From the NCBI RefSeq assembly GCF_035440685.1, contig NZ_DAORMW010000004.1: DNA of 64,000 bases; one strand, written 5' to 3'. The position numbers and the translations under genes are program-made. The DNA is from Accumulibacter appositus. Its GTDB lineage: Bacteria; Pseudomonadota; Gammaproteobacteria; Burkholderiales; Rhodocyclaceae. The notes under the pieces are model-generated. The model ran no database searches. It was given only the letters and a program-made list of their open reading frames with translations, and was not told the DNA's origin. This document shows positions 17,350 through 27,131 of this stretch, piece after piece. Position 1 is the first letter of the stretch; each line of letters opens with the position of its first letter.

Positions 17350-20300
17350 ATGGCCAAGTTTTTCATCAATCGGCCGATTGTCGCCATGGTTCTCTCGATC
17401 CTGATGACGCTGATCGGTCTGGTGGCCATGGCCGGCCTTCCGGTTGCCCAGTTCCCGAATATCGTGCCGCCGGAAATCAAGGTCAACTCCACCTACACCG
17501 GCGCCGACGCGCTGACCGTCGAACAGGCAGTGTCCACCCCGATCGAACAGCAGATGTCGGGCGTCGACAACATGAACTACATGTATTCGATCAACGCCAA
17601 CAACGGCCAATCGACACTGACGGTCAACTTCGACATTGCCACCGACGTCAACACCGACCAGATTCTCACCCAGATGCGCTCGAACCAGGCCGACTCGCAA
17701 CTGCCGGCCGACGTGCGCAATTTCGGCGTCACGGTGCAGAAGTCGACCGCCTCGCCACTGGTGATGTTCGCACTTTACTCGCCGAACAACACCTACGACG
17801 GCGTCTTCCTCTCCAACTACGCCTACATCAACATCAACGACCAGATGACGCGCGTCAAGGGTATCGCCAGCGTCACCGTCTTCGGCGCCGGCCAGTACGC
17901 GATGCGCCTGTGGGTCAAGCCCGACCAGCTCGCCAAGCTGAACATCACCATTCCCGAGATCATCAACGCGGTCAACGCGCAGAACACCGTCAACCCGGCC
18001 GGAACGGTCGGTGCCGAGCCGGCCCCGGCGGGGCAGGAATTCACCTACGCGGTCCGCGCGCAGGGGCGGCTGGAGAGTGCCGAGGAGTTTGGCAAGGTCG
18101 TGCTGCGCGCCAACCCGGACGGATCGATCGTCCGCGTCAGCGATGTGGCGCGCATCGAACTCGGCGCTCAGACCTACAACATGGAAGGCCGGCTCAACGG
18201 CAAGGCGGCGACGCTGATCGCCCTCTACCAGATGCCCGGCGCAAACGCTCTCGAAGCGGCAGACGGCGCCAAGGCACTGATGGAAACCATCAAGAAGAGT
18301 TTCCCTCCTGACCTCGATTACGTCGTCGCCCTCGATACCACGCTCTCGGTCACCGAAGGCATCACCGCCATCCAGCACACGCTGTTCGAGGCCATCGTCC
18401 TGGTGATCATCGTCGTCTTCGCCTTCCTGCAAGGCTGGCGCGCGACGCTGATCCCGCTGCTCGCCGTGCCGGTCTCGCTGGTCGGCACCTTCATGCTCTT
18501 TCCGGTCTTCGGATTCTCGATCAACACGCTGTCGCTGTTCGGTCTGGTCCTGGCCATCGGTCTGGTCGTCGACGACGCGATCGTCGTCGTCGAAGCCGTC
18601 GAGCACCATATCGAGAAAGGCTTGTCGCCCAAGGAGGCGACGATGAAGGCGATGGACGAAGTCACCGGGCCGGTGATCGCCATCGCCGTCATCCTCTCGG
18701 CGGTATTCGTACCGACCGCACTGATTCCCGGCATTACCGGCCAGCTCTATCAGCAGTTTGCGGTGACCATTGCACTGTCAGTGATCATTTCGGCGTTCAA
18801 CGCACTGACCCTCAGCCCGGCCCTATGCGCCCTGCTTCTCAAACCCAAGGTCAGAGGTACCGGCCCGGCCCAGAAGTTCTACGACTGGTTCAACAAGGGC
18901 TTCAACCGCCTGACCGGCGGTTACGTCGGCACCTGCCGGCTGGCCATCCGGAAGAGCGTAATCAGCCTCCTTTTCCTGCTCGGCATCGCCGTCGCGGCCG
19001 GTTTTCTCGGCAAGATCACGCCCGTCGGCTTCCTTCCCGACGAGGACCAGGGCTTCGTCTATGCCGGCATCCAGCTCCCCGACGCGGCCTCGCTGCAGCG
19101 CACCCGCGAAGTCGCCAAGGAGGCCGAAGAGCTGATCATGAATATCCCGGGCGTCGAGTACACGACGACGGTCATCGGCTACAACATGCTCAGCCAGGTG
19201 CAGAACACCTACAGCGCCTTCTTCTTCATTACCCTGAAGGACTGGGGGGCGCGCAAGGCGCCCGAGGAACAATACGAGGCAATCAAGGCCGCGCTCAACA
19301 AGCAGCTTGGCGGCATCCCTGCGGCGATCGGCTTTTCGTTCCCGCCACCGGCAATTCCCGGTGTGGGCACCTCCGGGGGCGCCACGTTCATTCTTCAAGA
19401 CCGTGCCGGCAAGGACATTGCGTTTCTCGCCGAGAACACCACCAAGTTCGTCGACGCTGCCCGAAAGCGTCGCGAACTGGCCGGCGTATCGACCACTTTC
19501 CGGCCCACGGTCCCGCAGCTGTTTGTCGACGTCGACCGCGACAAGGTACTCAAGCAAGGGGTCAACATCGACGACGTGTACAAGACGCTGCAAAGCTTCC
19601 TGGGTAGCGGCTTCATCAACTACTTCAACCGCTTCGGCCGGCAATGGCAGGTCTACCTGCAGGCCGAGGGCGACTACCGGACGAATATTGACGGTATCGG
19701 CCAGTTCTACGTGCGCAACAAGGACGGACAGTCGGTGCCGCTGTCGGCCTTGACCTCGGTGCGCAACATTGCCGGCCCCGAATTCACCATGCGCTACAAC
19801 CTCTACCGCAGCGCCCAGATCAATGCCTCGGCCGCCCCCGGCTACAGTTCCGATCAGGTCATGCAGGCGCTCGAGGAAGTATTCGCCGAGACCATGCCAA
19901 ATGAAATGGGCTACGACTACATGGGCATGTCGTACCAGGAGAAGCAGGCGCAGCAGGGGGTCTCGCCAACGGTCATCTTCGGCTTCTCGCTGCTCTGCGT
20001 GTTCCTGATCCTGGCGGCGCAGTACGAAAGCTGGTCGCTGCCGTTCTCGGTCCTTCTGGGCACGCCGATCGCCGTTGCCGGCGCTTTCGCCGCGCTGCTG
20101 CTGCGCGGCCAGGAAAACAACATCTACGCGCAGATCGGCCTGGTGATGCTGATTGGCCTGGCCGCCAAGAACGCCATCCTGATTGTCGAGTTTGCCAAGA
20201 TGGAGTACGAGAAAGGCGAGCTGTCGCTCGCCGACGCAACGCTCAAGGGCGCGCAGCTTCGCCTGCGGCCAATCCTGATGACTTCCTTCGCCTTCATCTT

Positions 20301-20577
20301 CGGTCTGGTGCCGCTTGCCCTTTCTTCGGGCGCTGGCGCGCTTTCACGGCAGGTGATGGGCGGCGCGGTGATCGGCGGCATGCTGGCGGCGACCTTCCTG
20401 GCGATCTTCTTCGTCCCGGTGTGTTTCTACGTTGTCGAGAAGCTTGCGCACAAGGGGCATACCGGCCCCTATCAACACCCTGATGGTGATGGTGGCGGAC
20501 ATGGCCCGGGCGCGGGCGCCACAGCTGACGAACTCCCGACGCAAGCCGCAGCCAAGGAGGGACCGAGCCATGCGTAA
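17350..20577 (+). CDS. RND multidrug efflux pump, HAE1 family (AcrB-like)
   Basis: Inner-membrane proton-driven transporter. 1075 residues, normal for the family: FFINRPI N-terminus, two large periplasmic loops and twelve membrane segments. The TM4 proton-relay aspartates are in LAIGLVVDDAIVVVEAVE; the TM10 lysine is in LAAKNAILIVEFAK. The C-terminal tail of about 45 residues is His/Gly/Ala rich and extends past the usual AcrB end. Its stop overlaps the outer-membrane gene by 8 bp. Substrates cannot be read from sequence; drugs, bile-like compounds or solvents are typical. Confidence 0.95.
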   Translation: MAKFFINRPIVAMVLSILMTLIGLVAMAGLPVAQFPNIVPPEIKVNSTYTGADALTVEQAVSTPIEQQMSGVDNMNYMYSINANNGQSTLTVNFDIATDVNTDQILTQMRSNQADSQLPADVRNFGVTVQKSTASPLVMFALYSPNNTYDGVFLSNYAYININDQMTRVKGIASVTVFGAGQYAMRLWVKPDQLAKLNITIPEIINAVNAQNTVNPAGTVGAEPAPAGQEFTYAVRAQGRLESAEEFGKVVLRANPDGSIVRVSDVARIELGAQTYNMEGRLNGKAATLIALYQMPGANALEAADGAKALMETIKKSFPPDLDYVVALDTTLSVTEGITAIQHTLFEAIVLVIIVVFAFLQGWRATLIPLLAVPVSLVGTFMLFPVFGFSINTLSLFGLVLAIGLVVDDAIVVVEAVEHHIEKGLSPKEATMKAMDEVTGPVIAIAVILSAVFVPTALIPGITGQLYQQFAVTIALSVIISAFNALTLSPALCALLLKPKVRGTGPAQKFYDWFNKGFNRLTGGYVGTCRLAIRKSVISLLFLLGIAVAAGFLGKITPVGFLPDEDQGFVYAGIQLPDAASLQRTREVAKEAEELIMNIPGVEYTTTVIGYNMLSQVQNTYSAFFFITLKDWGARKAPEEQYEAIKAALNKQLGGIPAAIGFSFPPPAIPGVGTSGGATFILQDRAGKDIAFLAENTTKFVDAARKRRELAGVSTTFRPTVPQLFVDVDRDKVLKQGVNIDDVYKTLQSFLGSGFINYFNRFGRQWQVYLQAEGDYRTNIDGIGQFYVRNKDGQSVPLSALTSVRNIAGPEFTMRYNLYRSAQINASAAPGYSSDQVMQALEEVFAETMPNEMGYDYMGMSYQEKQAQQGVSPTVIFGFSLLCVFLILAAQYESWSLPFSVLLGTPIAVAGAFAALLLRGQENNIYAQIGLVMLIGLAAKNAILIVEFAKMEYEKGELSLADATLKGAQLRLRPILMTSFAFIFGLVPLALSSGAGALSRQVMGGAVIGGMLAATFLAIFFVPVCFYVVEKLAHKGHTGPYQHPDGDGGGHGPGAGATADELPTQAAAKEGPSHA

Positions 20578-22021
20578 GTCCTTGATCGCCGCACTGCTGG
20601 CGCTGCTTGCAAGTGGCTGCATGATCGGCCCGGACTACCTTCGTCCACAGGTGGATACACCACCTGCCTGGCGCCTCGACGCCCAGACGGCCAATGCGCT
20701 CGCGAACTCCGCCTGGTGGAAGCAGTTCGACGATCCCGTACTCGACGATCTGGTCAGCACGGCATTGCACAACAACCACGATCTGCTGATCGCCACTGCT
20801 CGCATCGAGGAATTTGCCGGCCGCTACGGCATCGTGCGTGCCGAGCTCTTCCCGCAGGTCGGCGCCGCTTACGAGGCGAGCCGGCAGCGCAGCACGCTTC
20901 CCGGTGCAAGCGACGCCTCCACGTACAACAGCTATCAGGCGGTGATCGGTGCCAGCTGGGAGATCGACATCTGGGGGCGAATTCGCCGCCAGAGCGAAGC
21001 CGCCAGAGCGCAGCTTCTGGGCAGCGAGGATGCCCGCCGCGCAGTGATCCTGTCACTGGTCGGCCGAGTCGCCGGCGCCTACATCAACCTGCGCGACCTC
21101 GATCGCCAACTCGAGATTGCCAAGGCGACCGCCCTGAGTCGAGGGGAGTCATACGACGTCTTCCAGGAACGGTACATGGGTGGCGTAATATCGACGCTCG
21201 AGCTTAGCCAAAACAAGTCGCAATACGATGAGGCGCTGGCCAGCATCCCGCCGATCGAAAAAGCGATTGCCCAGCAGGAGAACGGCCTCAGCGTCCTGCT
21301 CGGCCGCAATCCCGGACCCATCGCGCGTGGCAAGAACATCGATCAACTGAGCTTGCCAGCGATCCCGGCAGGCCTGCCGTCCGATCTTCTCGAACGCCGT
21401 CCGGACATCCAGCTGGCCGAGCAGAACCTGATCGCCGCCAACGCCTTGATCGGCGCCGCCAAGGCCGCCTACTTCCCGACGATTTCCCTGACCGGGCTCT
21501 TCGGCTATGCCAGCAACGGTCTAAGCAATCTATTCAATAGCCAATCGAAGACCTGGCAATACGCGGCACCGATCACCATGCCGATCTTTACCGCCGGGGC
21601 CATCGCCGGGCAGGTTCAGGAAGCGGAAGCTGTGCAGCAGCAGGCTCTGTTCGCCTACCAGAGAACGATCCAGGAAGCCTTCCGCGAAGTCAATGACGCG
21701 CTCATCAATCAGGATCGAACTCGTGAGCAGCTACGCGCGCAGAAACAGCAGGTGAAGGCGCTGGAGCAATATTCGGCAACCGCCCGGCTGCGCTACGATA
21801 ACGGCTATACCAGCTACATCGAAGTTCTCGACGCCGAGCGCAGCCTGTTTAACGTGCAGTTGCAGTACACGCAGACGCAGCAAACGCAGTTCCAGGCGAT
21901 GATCAATCTCTATCTGGCGATGGGCGGCGGCTGGATAAACGAGGCCGACAAGCTGACCACTGCAGCCGACCCAGTGGCGCCAGAGCCCGCCGCCGAATCA
22001 CCGGCGATCAGCACGCAGTAG
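20570..22021 (+). CDS. outer-membrane efflux channel lipoprotein (NodT/OprM-type)
   Basis: 483 residues from ATG 20570; the frame is open 138 bp further up inside the pump gene, but AAGGAGGG at about 20555-20562 and the signal peptide MRKSLIAALLALLASGC fix this start. The lipobox cysteine is 17. Two OEP repeats follow (about 60-245 and 260-460), with SWEIDIWGRIRRQSEAARA and the LPSDLLERRPDIQLAEQNLIAANA signature. It completes the adaptor-pump-channel set of this operon. Confidence 0.94.
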   Translation: MRKSLIAALLALLASGCMIGPDYLRPQVDTPPAWRLDAQTANALANSAWWKQFDDPVLDDLVSTALHNNHDLLIATARIEEFAGRYGIVRAELFPQVGAAYEASRQRSTLPGASDASTYNSYQAVIGASWEIDIWGRIRRQSEAARAQLLGSEDARRAVILSLVGRVAGAYINLRDLDRQLEIAKATALSRGESYDVFQERYMGGVISTLELSQNKSQYDEALASIPPIEKAIAQQENGLSVLLGRNPGPIARGKNIDQLSLPAIPAGLPSDLLERRPDIQLAEQNLIAANALIGAAKAAYFPTISLTGLFGYASNGLSNLFNSQSKTWQYAAPITMPIFTAGAIAGQVQEAEAVQQQALFAYQRTIQEAFREVNDALINQDRTREQLRAQKQQVKALEQYSATARLRYDNGYTSYIEVLDAERSLFNVQLQYTQTQQTQFQAMINLYLAMGGGWINEADKLTTAADPVAPEPAAESPAISTQ

Positions 22022-22024
22022 GCA

Positions 22025-22044
22025 AGCCGGCTTGCTTGCCGGCT
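22025..22044 (+). terminator. possible stem-loop after RND operon
   Basis: AGCCGGC (22025-22031) and GCCGGCT (22038-22044) form a perfect 7 bp stem with a 6 nt loop, 4 bp after the operon stop. There is no run of T after it, so it may stabilise the 3' end rather than terminate transcription. Confidence 0.35.
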
Positions 22045-22137
22045 GGCAGTCACCGCTCCGCTCTCAATCAAGATCGAGCAGCACAATGAGTATCCAGGCA
22101 CAGCACGGACCACCACCTTACCGCAGAGGAAACAGGC

Positions 22138-23019
22138 ATGAGCAAGAAACGAAAATCGGCAAAGAAGGGCAAGGCGGACGCTCTCGTCCATGCGGCTCAG
22201 GCCATGAGCGACGCGACGCTTGACGCCGCGGCAGGGCCAGCAAAGAAGATGTCGAACAAGACCTACCTCAAGGAACTCGAGAAGCTCGAGGCCGAGCTGG
22301 TTCACCTGCAGGAATGGGTGGTCAGCAAGGGCCTCAAGGTGATCATCGTCTTTGAAGGCCGTGATGGCGCCGGCAAGGGCGGCACGATCAAGGCCATCAC
22401 CGGCCGCGTCAGCCCGCGCGTCTTCAGGACCGTCGCGCTGCCCGCACCAACCGACCGCGAAAAGACCCAGATGTATCTGCAACGCTACCTGCCGCATTTT
22501 CCGGCAGCCGGAGAGGTGGTGATCTTCGACCGCAGCTGGTACAACCGTGCCGGCGTCGAACGCGTGATGGGTTTCGCCAGCGACGAGCAGGTGCTGGATT
22601 TCCTCAACGGCGCTCCGCTTTTCGAAAGGCTCATGGTCAGCAAGAACGACATCATCCTGCTCAAGTACTGGCTGGAAGTCGACATGGACGAGCAGACGCG
22701 CCGCATCGAGGGGCGCATCACCGATCCGCGCAAGCGCTGGAAGCTGTCGCCGATGGACCTCAAGTCCTACAGCCGCTGGTACGACTATTCGCGAGCGCGG
22801 GACGACATGTTCAGGGCCACGGATTCCGAATGGGCACCGTGGTTTGCGGCGCGATCCGACGACAAGAAACGGGTGCGGCTGAATATCATCAGGCACATCC
22901 TGAAGAGCATCCCCTACGAGGTGCCAAAACCGGCCAAGATCACCTTGCCCAAACGGCAGAGCCCCGGCAAGTACGAGGAAAGCGACCATCCCGTAAAGTA
23001 CATTCCGGAAGTGTTCTGA
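22138..23019 (+). CDS. ppk2: polyphosphate kinase 2 family protein
   Basis: Transfers phosphate between polyphosphate and nucleoside (di)phosphates in the cytosol. 293 residues: a Lys/Ala-rich N-terminal tail (1-40), a helix, then the PPK2 P-loop kinase domain. Walker A is EGRDGAGKGG (73-82), Walker B VVIFDRSWYNRAGVE (127-141), and the lid contains RITDPRKRWKLSPMD. One domain of this length suits class I (ADP to ATP, GDP to GTP) or class III enzymes; I cannot tell these apart by eye. AGAGGAAAC before the ATG is the ribosome site. It is a single gene, with a terminator at its end. It fits an organism with polyphosphate metabolism, which is also suggestive of, but does not prove, a polyphosphate accumulator. 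Confidence 0.93.
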   Translation: MSKKRKSAKKGKADALVHAAQAMSDATLDAAAGPAKKMSNKTYLKELEKLEAELVHLQEWVVSKGLKVIIVFEGRDGAGKGGTIKAITGRVSPRVFRTVALPAPTDREKTQMYLQRYLPHFPAAGEVVIFDRSWYNRAGVERVMGFASDEQVLDFLNGAPLFERLMVSKNDIILLKYWLEVDMDEQTRRIEGRITDPRKRWKLSPMDLKSYSRWYDYSRARDDMFRATDSEWAPWFAARSDDKKRVRLNIIRHILKSIPYEVPKPAKITLPKRQSPGKYEESDHPVKYIPEVF

Positions 23020-23031
23020 AGCCTTGCTGCC

Positions 23032-23062
23032 AGGGCGGTTGCCAGCCGCGAACCGCCCTTCT
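23032..23062 (+). terminator. rho-independent-like terminator between ppk2 and the 342-residue gene
   Basis: AGGGCGGTT (23032-23040) pairs perfectly with AACCGCCCT (23051-23059) over a 10 nt loop and is followed by TTCT. It sits 12 bp after ppk2 and between convergent genes, so it could work for both strands. Confidence 0.6.
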
Positions 23063-23130
23063 CGGTGCCCCTCGGGCCCGTGCTCGCGGCTACAGGCCGC
23101 CAAGCGATCCTGCCAGCGCGCTCTTGGCAG

Positions 23131-24159
23131 TCAGAGATAACGACCGGCATCGGCAAAATTGACCGCGCGCGGCGGCGGCAGTTCGCTGCGCGCAACGCTC
23201 GCCAGCACAAAGGCCCGGCGCATGGGTGGGGAACCGCTCAGCTCCGCAAAGCAGAAATCGACATCGGCAGCGGATTCCGGGCTGGCTTCATCGAGCACCA
23301 CATTCATCTTGCTGAGCCGCAGGTGGCGCGGCTCGACGTGCAGATAACGCTGCGGATTGTCGAGCACCGCCTTCAGGCATTCGAGTTCCGCCTCCAGCAC
23401 CGACTCACTGCCCCCTTTGCTCGCCAGTTGTCGCTCGTTTTCCAGCAGTTGCGCCTGCAAACCGGCCTGATCGCCTGCCGCTGCTGGCGCCTCGCCGAAC
23501 ACCGACCCCAAACCCGGTCCGTGTTGCTGAAGGAGTCTCAGGCGCGCCCGGATCAACGAACGACTTGCCTGCAGTTCCTGCCTTTCAACACGCTCCTCGC
23601 CAATCTCCGACAAGGCCTGGCCAAGCAGGTATTCGTATACCGCGACTCCCGCGACGCGGCGTAGACGCAAATCATCACGGCCGCAGATGCGCGCCCGGTG
23701 GTCCGAAAAACTGACACTGGTCTGGGCCACGTCGCGCTGCACCATTTCCCCCTGTAGAGCCATCCCAAAGACCCGTTGTTCCTTGAGCGCCATCCCCAGA
23801 ACCACACAGGCCTCGTCCAGTTCCGGGAACTTCCCGAAGAGCGTGCGCAGATTGTCCGAGCGGCCGAGCATGGCCGGGATATCCGATGGGGCGACGAAGA
23901 ATGCCCGCCAGGCCGGATCAGAAGACCAGACGCCCGACGAAAGTGGTCGTGCTCCAGGCAGGGATTTGACCAGCGTACGCAGGAATTCGACCGTCGTTTC
24001 TACCGATGGCCGCAAACGCTTGTGGCAATTCGGCAGCAGCTTGAGACGCGGGTTGGTCAGTGTGATCGCCTTGTCAACGGCCCCGCGAACCATCTCCTCA
24101 GAAACCCGCTCGGGGTCAAACTGGGCCGGCCGGTTCTTGAACCAGTCGAGAATACCCAT
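23131..24159 (-). CDS. conserved-looking protein of unknown function, 342 residues
   Basis: I do not recognise the family. The protein starts MGILDWFKNRPAQFDPERV, has no signal peptide or membrane segment and is predicted cytosolic. Residues 60-180 are mixed; about 180-275 are strongly helical and rich in Glu, Gln, Leu and Arg (ERVERQELQASRSLIRARL), probably a coiled coil. A single PNCHKRL near 44 and CGRDDLRLRR near 160 are notable. Codon use resembles its neighbours and GGGAGTAATACGCC lies before the ATG. It is a monocistronic gene convergent with ppk2. No function is proposed. Confidence 0.8.
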   Translation of the reverse strand: MGILDWFKNRPAQFDPERVSEEMVRGAVDKAITLTNPRLKLLPNCHKRLRPSVETTVEFLRTLVKSLPGARPLSSGVWSSDPAWRAFFVAPSDIPAMLGRSDNLRTLFGKFPELDEACVVLGMALKEQRVFGMALQGEMVQRDVAQTSVSFSDHRARICGRDDLRLRRVAGVAVYEYLLGQALSEIGEERVERQELQASRSLIRARLRLLQQHGPGLGSVFGEAPAAAGDQAGLQAQLLENERQLASKGGSESVLEAELECLKAVLDNPQRYLHVEPRHLRLSKMNVVLDEASPESAADVDFCFAELSGSPPMRRAFVLASVARSELPPPRAVNFADAGRYL

Positions 24160-24387
24160 GGCGTATTACTCCCATAAATGACGAACTCGATCAACATAGG
24201 ACAAAGGGCGGCCGGCGGCAGCAATCAACTTCTGCCTGGAGCCTGCAACGCCCTAGAAAATAGTGCTTCACCATGCAGAAAGTAAAGTGCTAGTCTTGCC
24301 TACGGACTTCGTATGCGCCGCTCGCCGAGTCCTTGGCAGACCAAATGCTCGCCTTTCGCCGCTTCTATTCCTACTGGAGGCACGGTC

Positions 24388-24963
24388 ATGCGTTTACCCA
24401 TGGAGTCATTGAAGCGCCATTCCGCGAAGGCCATTGTCCTGTTCAGCGCGCTCGTGGTGACAGGCTGCGGCCAGCCGGAGCCGCCACCAGCAAGCGCTCT
24501 CACCGACGATATGCGCGCCTTCACTGGGAACTGGACAGCCACCGGCACTCGACAGGTTCTGGATCTCGGGCCGGGAAGGCAAACAGGCACCTTCCAGCTT
24601 AGCGGCGCCATGATGCTCAGCGGCAAACAGCGGCTCAATCTTGCTTTCCGCGCTGAAGTCATTGGCTTCTCCGACCCGATGACCGGTCTGGTGGGTCGCA
24701 GCGTGTGGACCGACGATAGGGGCGACAAGGTGTTCAGCGAGCTGCGCGGCGAAGGCGTCGGCCCCGGCAAACTGATCGATGGCAAGTTCACTGGCGGTAC
24801 CGGCCGCTATTCCGGGCTCAGCGGTGAATACAGCTTCAGATGGCAACGCATAGGCAGCATCCAGGGTAATGAATTGACAGGGCGAGTCGTCGGTCTGAAT
24901 GGTTGGGCGCGCCTCGGCTCGCCCGAGGCGGTCGCTCCCACCACTTCAGGAGGTCAGCAATGA
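24388..24963 (+). CDS. small lipoprotein of unknown function
   Basis: 191 residues from ATG 24388, chosen because CTGGAGG lies 8-14 bp upstream; a longer open frame to 24313 lacks a ribosome site. The signal peptide ends in the lipobox VVTGC, then a Pro/Glu-rich linker. The rest is beta-rich (NWTATGTRQVLDLGPGRQTGTFQLSGAMML, TGRYSGLSGEYSFRWQ), similar in feel to lipocalin/allene-oxide-cyclase-like barrels, but that is only an impression. The stop overlaps the ATG of the anion transporter (ATGA), so the two are translationally coupled and the lipoprotein may serve that transporter or its substrate. Confidence 0.75.
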   Translation: MRLPMESLKRHSAKAIVLFSALVVTGCGQPEPPPASALTDDMRAFTGNWTATGTRQVLDLGPGRQTGTFQLSGAMMLSGKQRLNLAFRAEVIGFSDPMTGLVGRSVWTDDRGDKVFSELRGEGVGPGKLIDGKFTGGTGRYSGLSGEYSFRWQRIGSIQGNELTGRVVGLNGWARLGSPEAVAPTTSGGQQ

Positions 24964-26375
24964 GTGCAGCGGCTTTCGGCACGGCAAGAATCGTGAAGTT
25001 GGTGGGCCTCCTGCTTGTCTTCTTCGGCCTCTGGTTTGCGCCGGTTCCCGACGGCCTGACGGTTGAGGCCTGGCATCTCTTCGCGGTCTTCGCGTCGGCG
25101 ATCACCTCGGTGGTGCTCAATGTCTTCCCGCTATTCACGTCGGCGCTGCTTGCTTGCGCGATTGTCGTGCTCACCAATACGCTGACTCCGGACAAGGCCT
25201 ACGGCGCCTTCGCCAACGCCATCGTGCTCCTGGTAGTCACCGCTTTCCTCGTTTCGCAGGCAGTGGTCAAGAGCGGACTCGGCAAGCGAATCAGCCTGTA
25301 CGTGGTTTCGGCTTTCGGGAAATCGACGCTCGGCCTGGCATACAGCATCTTCATTACCGACACCCTGATCGCCCCCGGTTTCCCGAGCAATACCGCACGC
25401 GGTGGCGTGCTCTTTCCGATCATCCTGTCACTGGCGCAGAACAGCGGGTCGACGCCAGACGACGAAGACAAGCGACGCCTTGGCGGTTATCTGATGTTTT
25501 GCGGTATGGCCAGCCTGGCCATCTCTTCCGCGCTGTGGTTCACTGCCACCTCGGGCAACCCGGTCGGCGCCTCGCTGGCCGCCGAGCAAGGGCTGAACAT
25601 CGATTTCGGCTCCTGGCTGCTCGCCTCGTCGGTACCGTGCCTGGTGGTCATCGCCCTGCTGCCGCTGCTGCTCTACCGCCTCTTCCCGCCCGGAATCACC
25701 AGCACACCGGATGCGCCCGGGCACGCCCGCGAGGAACTGAGGACAATGGGGCCGATGTCGCGCAACGAGTGGATCACGGCCGTGACCTTTGCGATCATGA
25801 TCACCGGCTGGATACTGGCAGCGCCCTACAAGCTGAACCTGACGGCAATCGCACTCGCCGGCCTCGCCACCTTGATGGTCACCGGCGTTCTGACGCTCGA
25901 CGACATGAGCAAGCAGGGCGGCACGCTGGTCACTTTCATCTGGCTGGCGGTGCTTTTCGGGATGAGCGGCCAGCTCAACGAAATGGGCTTCATGGGCTAC
26001 GTCGGCGAGCGCTTGGCGGTAGGACTGGAGGGTCTCGCCTGGCCAGTGGCCTACGTCGCCCTGCTGGTCATCTACGTGCTGCTGCACTTCGGTTTCGTCA
26101 GTCAGAACGCACAGGTTCTCGCATTGCTCGGCGTATTTCTTGATGTCGGCGTAAAGTCGGGGGTGCCGGTCGCCCTGATGGCTTACGCGCTGCTCTTTGC
26201 CAGCAGCTACTTCTCGGTCATCACGCCGCAGGGTGGCAGCCAGAACATCATCTTCGTCGCCAGCGGCTATCTCAAACAGAGCGAACTGTATCGTCTAGGC
26301 TTGGCGACGACCGGCTTCTGCACTTTGGTGTTCCTGGTCATCGGCACGCCATGGATACTCTGGGTCGCCGGCTAG
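24960..26375 (+). CDS. DASS family anion transporter (CitT/SLC13-like)
   Basis: 471 residues from ATG 24960, overlapping the lipoprotein stop. About twelve to fourteen membrane segments. The family signature is the first SNT loop (APGFPSNTARGGVLFPI) as in CitT and 2-oxoglutarate/malate translocators, with the second half-site near SVITPQGGSQNIIF. Likely substrates are di- or tricarboxylates exchanged or carried with Na+; the exact one cannot be read. In an organism that cycles carboxylates this would be an uptake route for succinate, malate or similar. Confidence 0.87.
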   Translation: MSAAAFGTARIVKLVGLLLVFFGLWFAPVPDGLTVEAWHLFAVFASAITSVVLNVFPLFTSALLACAIVVLTNTLTPDKAYGAFANAIVLLVVTAFLVSQAVVKSGLGKRISLYVVSAFGKSTLGLAYSIFITDTLIAPGFPSNTARGGVLFPIILSLAQNSGSTPDDEDKRRLGGYLMFCGMASLAISSALWFTATSGNPVGASLAAEQGLNIDFGSWLLASSVPCLVVIALLPLLLYRLFPPGITSTPDAPGHAREELRTMGPMSRNEWITAVTFAIMITGWILAAPYKLNLTAIALAGLATLMVTGVLTLDDMSKQGGTLVTFIWLAVLFGMSGQLNEMGFMGYVGERLAVGLEGLAWPVAYVALLVIYVLLHFGFVSQNAQVLALLGVFLDVGVKSGVPVALMAYALLFASSYFSVITPQGGSQNIIFVASGYLKQSELYRLGLATTGFCTLVFLVIGTPWILWVAG

Positions 26376-26453
26376 TCAGGAATGCCCGGCGACGACCAGC
26401 CGGCAGATGCGTTTGCCGTACCTATGCCGGCCGAAACCGAAAACCGGTCGCCG

Positions 26454-26897
26454 CTAGCGATGGACAATCACTGGCACCTGCGAGTGTGACAGCACCTTTT
26501 GCGTGACGCTGCCAAGCAGCAGCTTCTTGATCTCGCTGCGGCCGCGCGAGGCGATAAAGATCGCGTCGCAGTGCTTCGCCTTCGCGGCATCGATGATGCC
26601 CTCGTACGCCGACGCCGGCTTGCTGATGAAACCGGAATACTCGACGCCGGCAGCGGCAGCGGCCCCGGCGATCTCGTCGAGATACTTCTCTCCCGTGGTC
26701 CGCGCCATCCGCTCGAGTTCGCGCTCGATCCCCTTGTCGATGGAATCACCATCGCCGAAAACAGAAGGCTGCAACATCACCATCGCGTAGTAGCCGATGA
26801 CTTTCGCGCCGAGCGCGTGCGCAAGCTTGATGCCGTCCTTGATCGCCTTGCGCGACACGGCCGACCCGTCGGTGGGGATAAGGATCTTCTTGAACAT
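26454..26897 (-). CDS. universal stress protein, UspA family
   Basis: 147 residues, one Usp domain. It begins MFKKILIPTDGSAVSRKAIKDGIKLA, and ends with the ATP-type nucleotide loop G-x2-G-x9-G-(S/T) as ASRGRSEIKKLLLGSVTQKVLSHS, so it probably binds ATP. Insertion YAMVMLQPSVFGDGDSID is typical of proteobacterial single-domain Usps. It is divergent from the MltF-like gene across 234 bp. No clear FNR-type box is seen in that gap, although many Usp genes are oxygen- or starvation-regulated. Confidence 0.92.
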   Translation of the reverse strand: MFKKILIPTDGSAVSRKAIKDGIKLAHALGAKVIGYYAMVMLQPSVFGDGDSIDKGIERELERMARTTGEKYLDEIAGAAAAAGVEYSGFISKPASAYEGIIDAAKAKHCDAIFIASRGRSEIKKLLLGSVTQKVLSHSQVPVIVHR

Positions 26898-27131
26898 GTC
26901 GTGTTCTCCCGGCAGTCGTCAGACTGGATTTGTGGCTGTGCGCTGGCATGCTCCTTCTTCGCTCCGGAAGCGAGGAAACCGCCCCCTGAGCGCCATTTCG
27001 CCTCATGGCGAGCGACAGGGTCGGCAAACCAACGACGCGGGAAAGAGTATATGATTTTCCAACAAAGGTGGGCAATTTCGCGCACCAGCTCATACACAAG
27101 CGGACTCATCGCCTGCCGGGGCAAGCACAGC

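Noticed and set aside
16741..18609. Open frame of 622 codons on the minus strand
   Set aside because: Antisense to the RND adaptor and pump genes; Asp/Arg/Gln-rich composition is a codon shadow.
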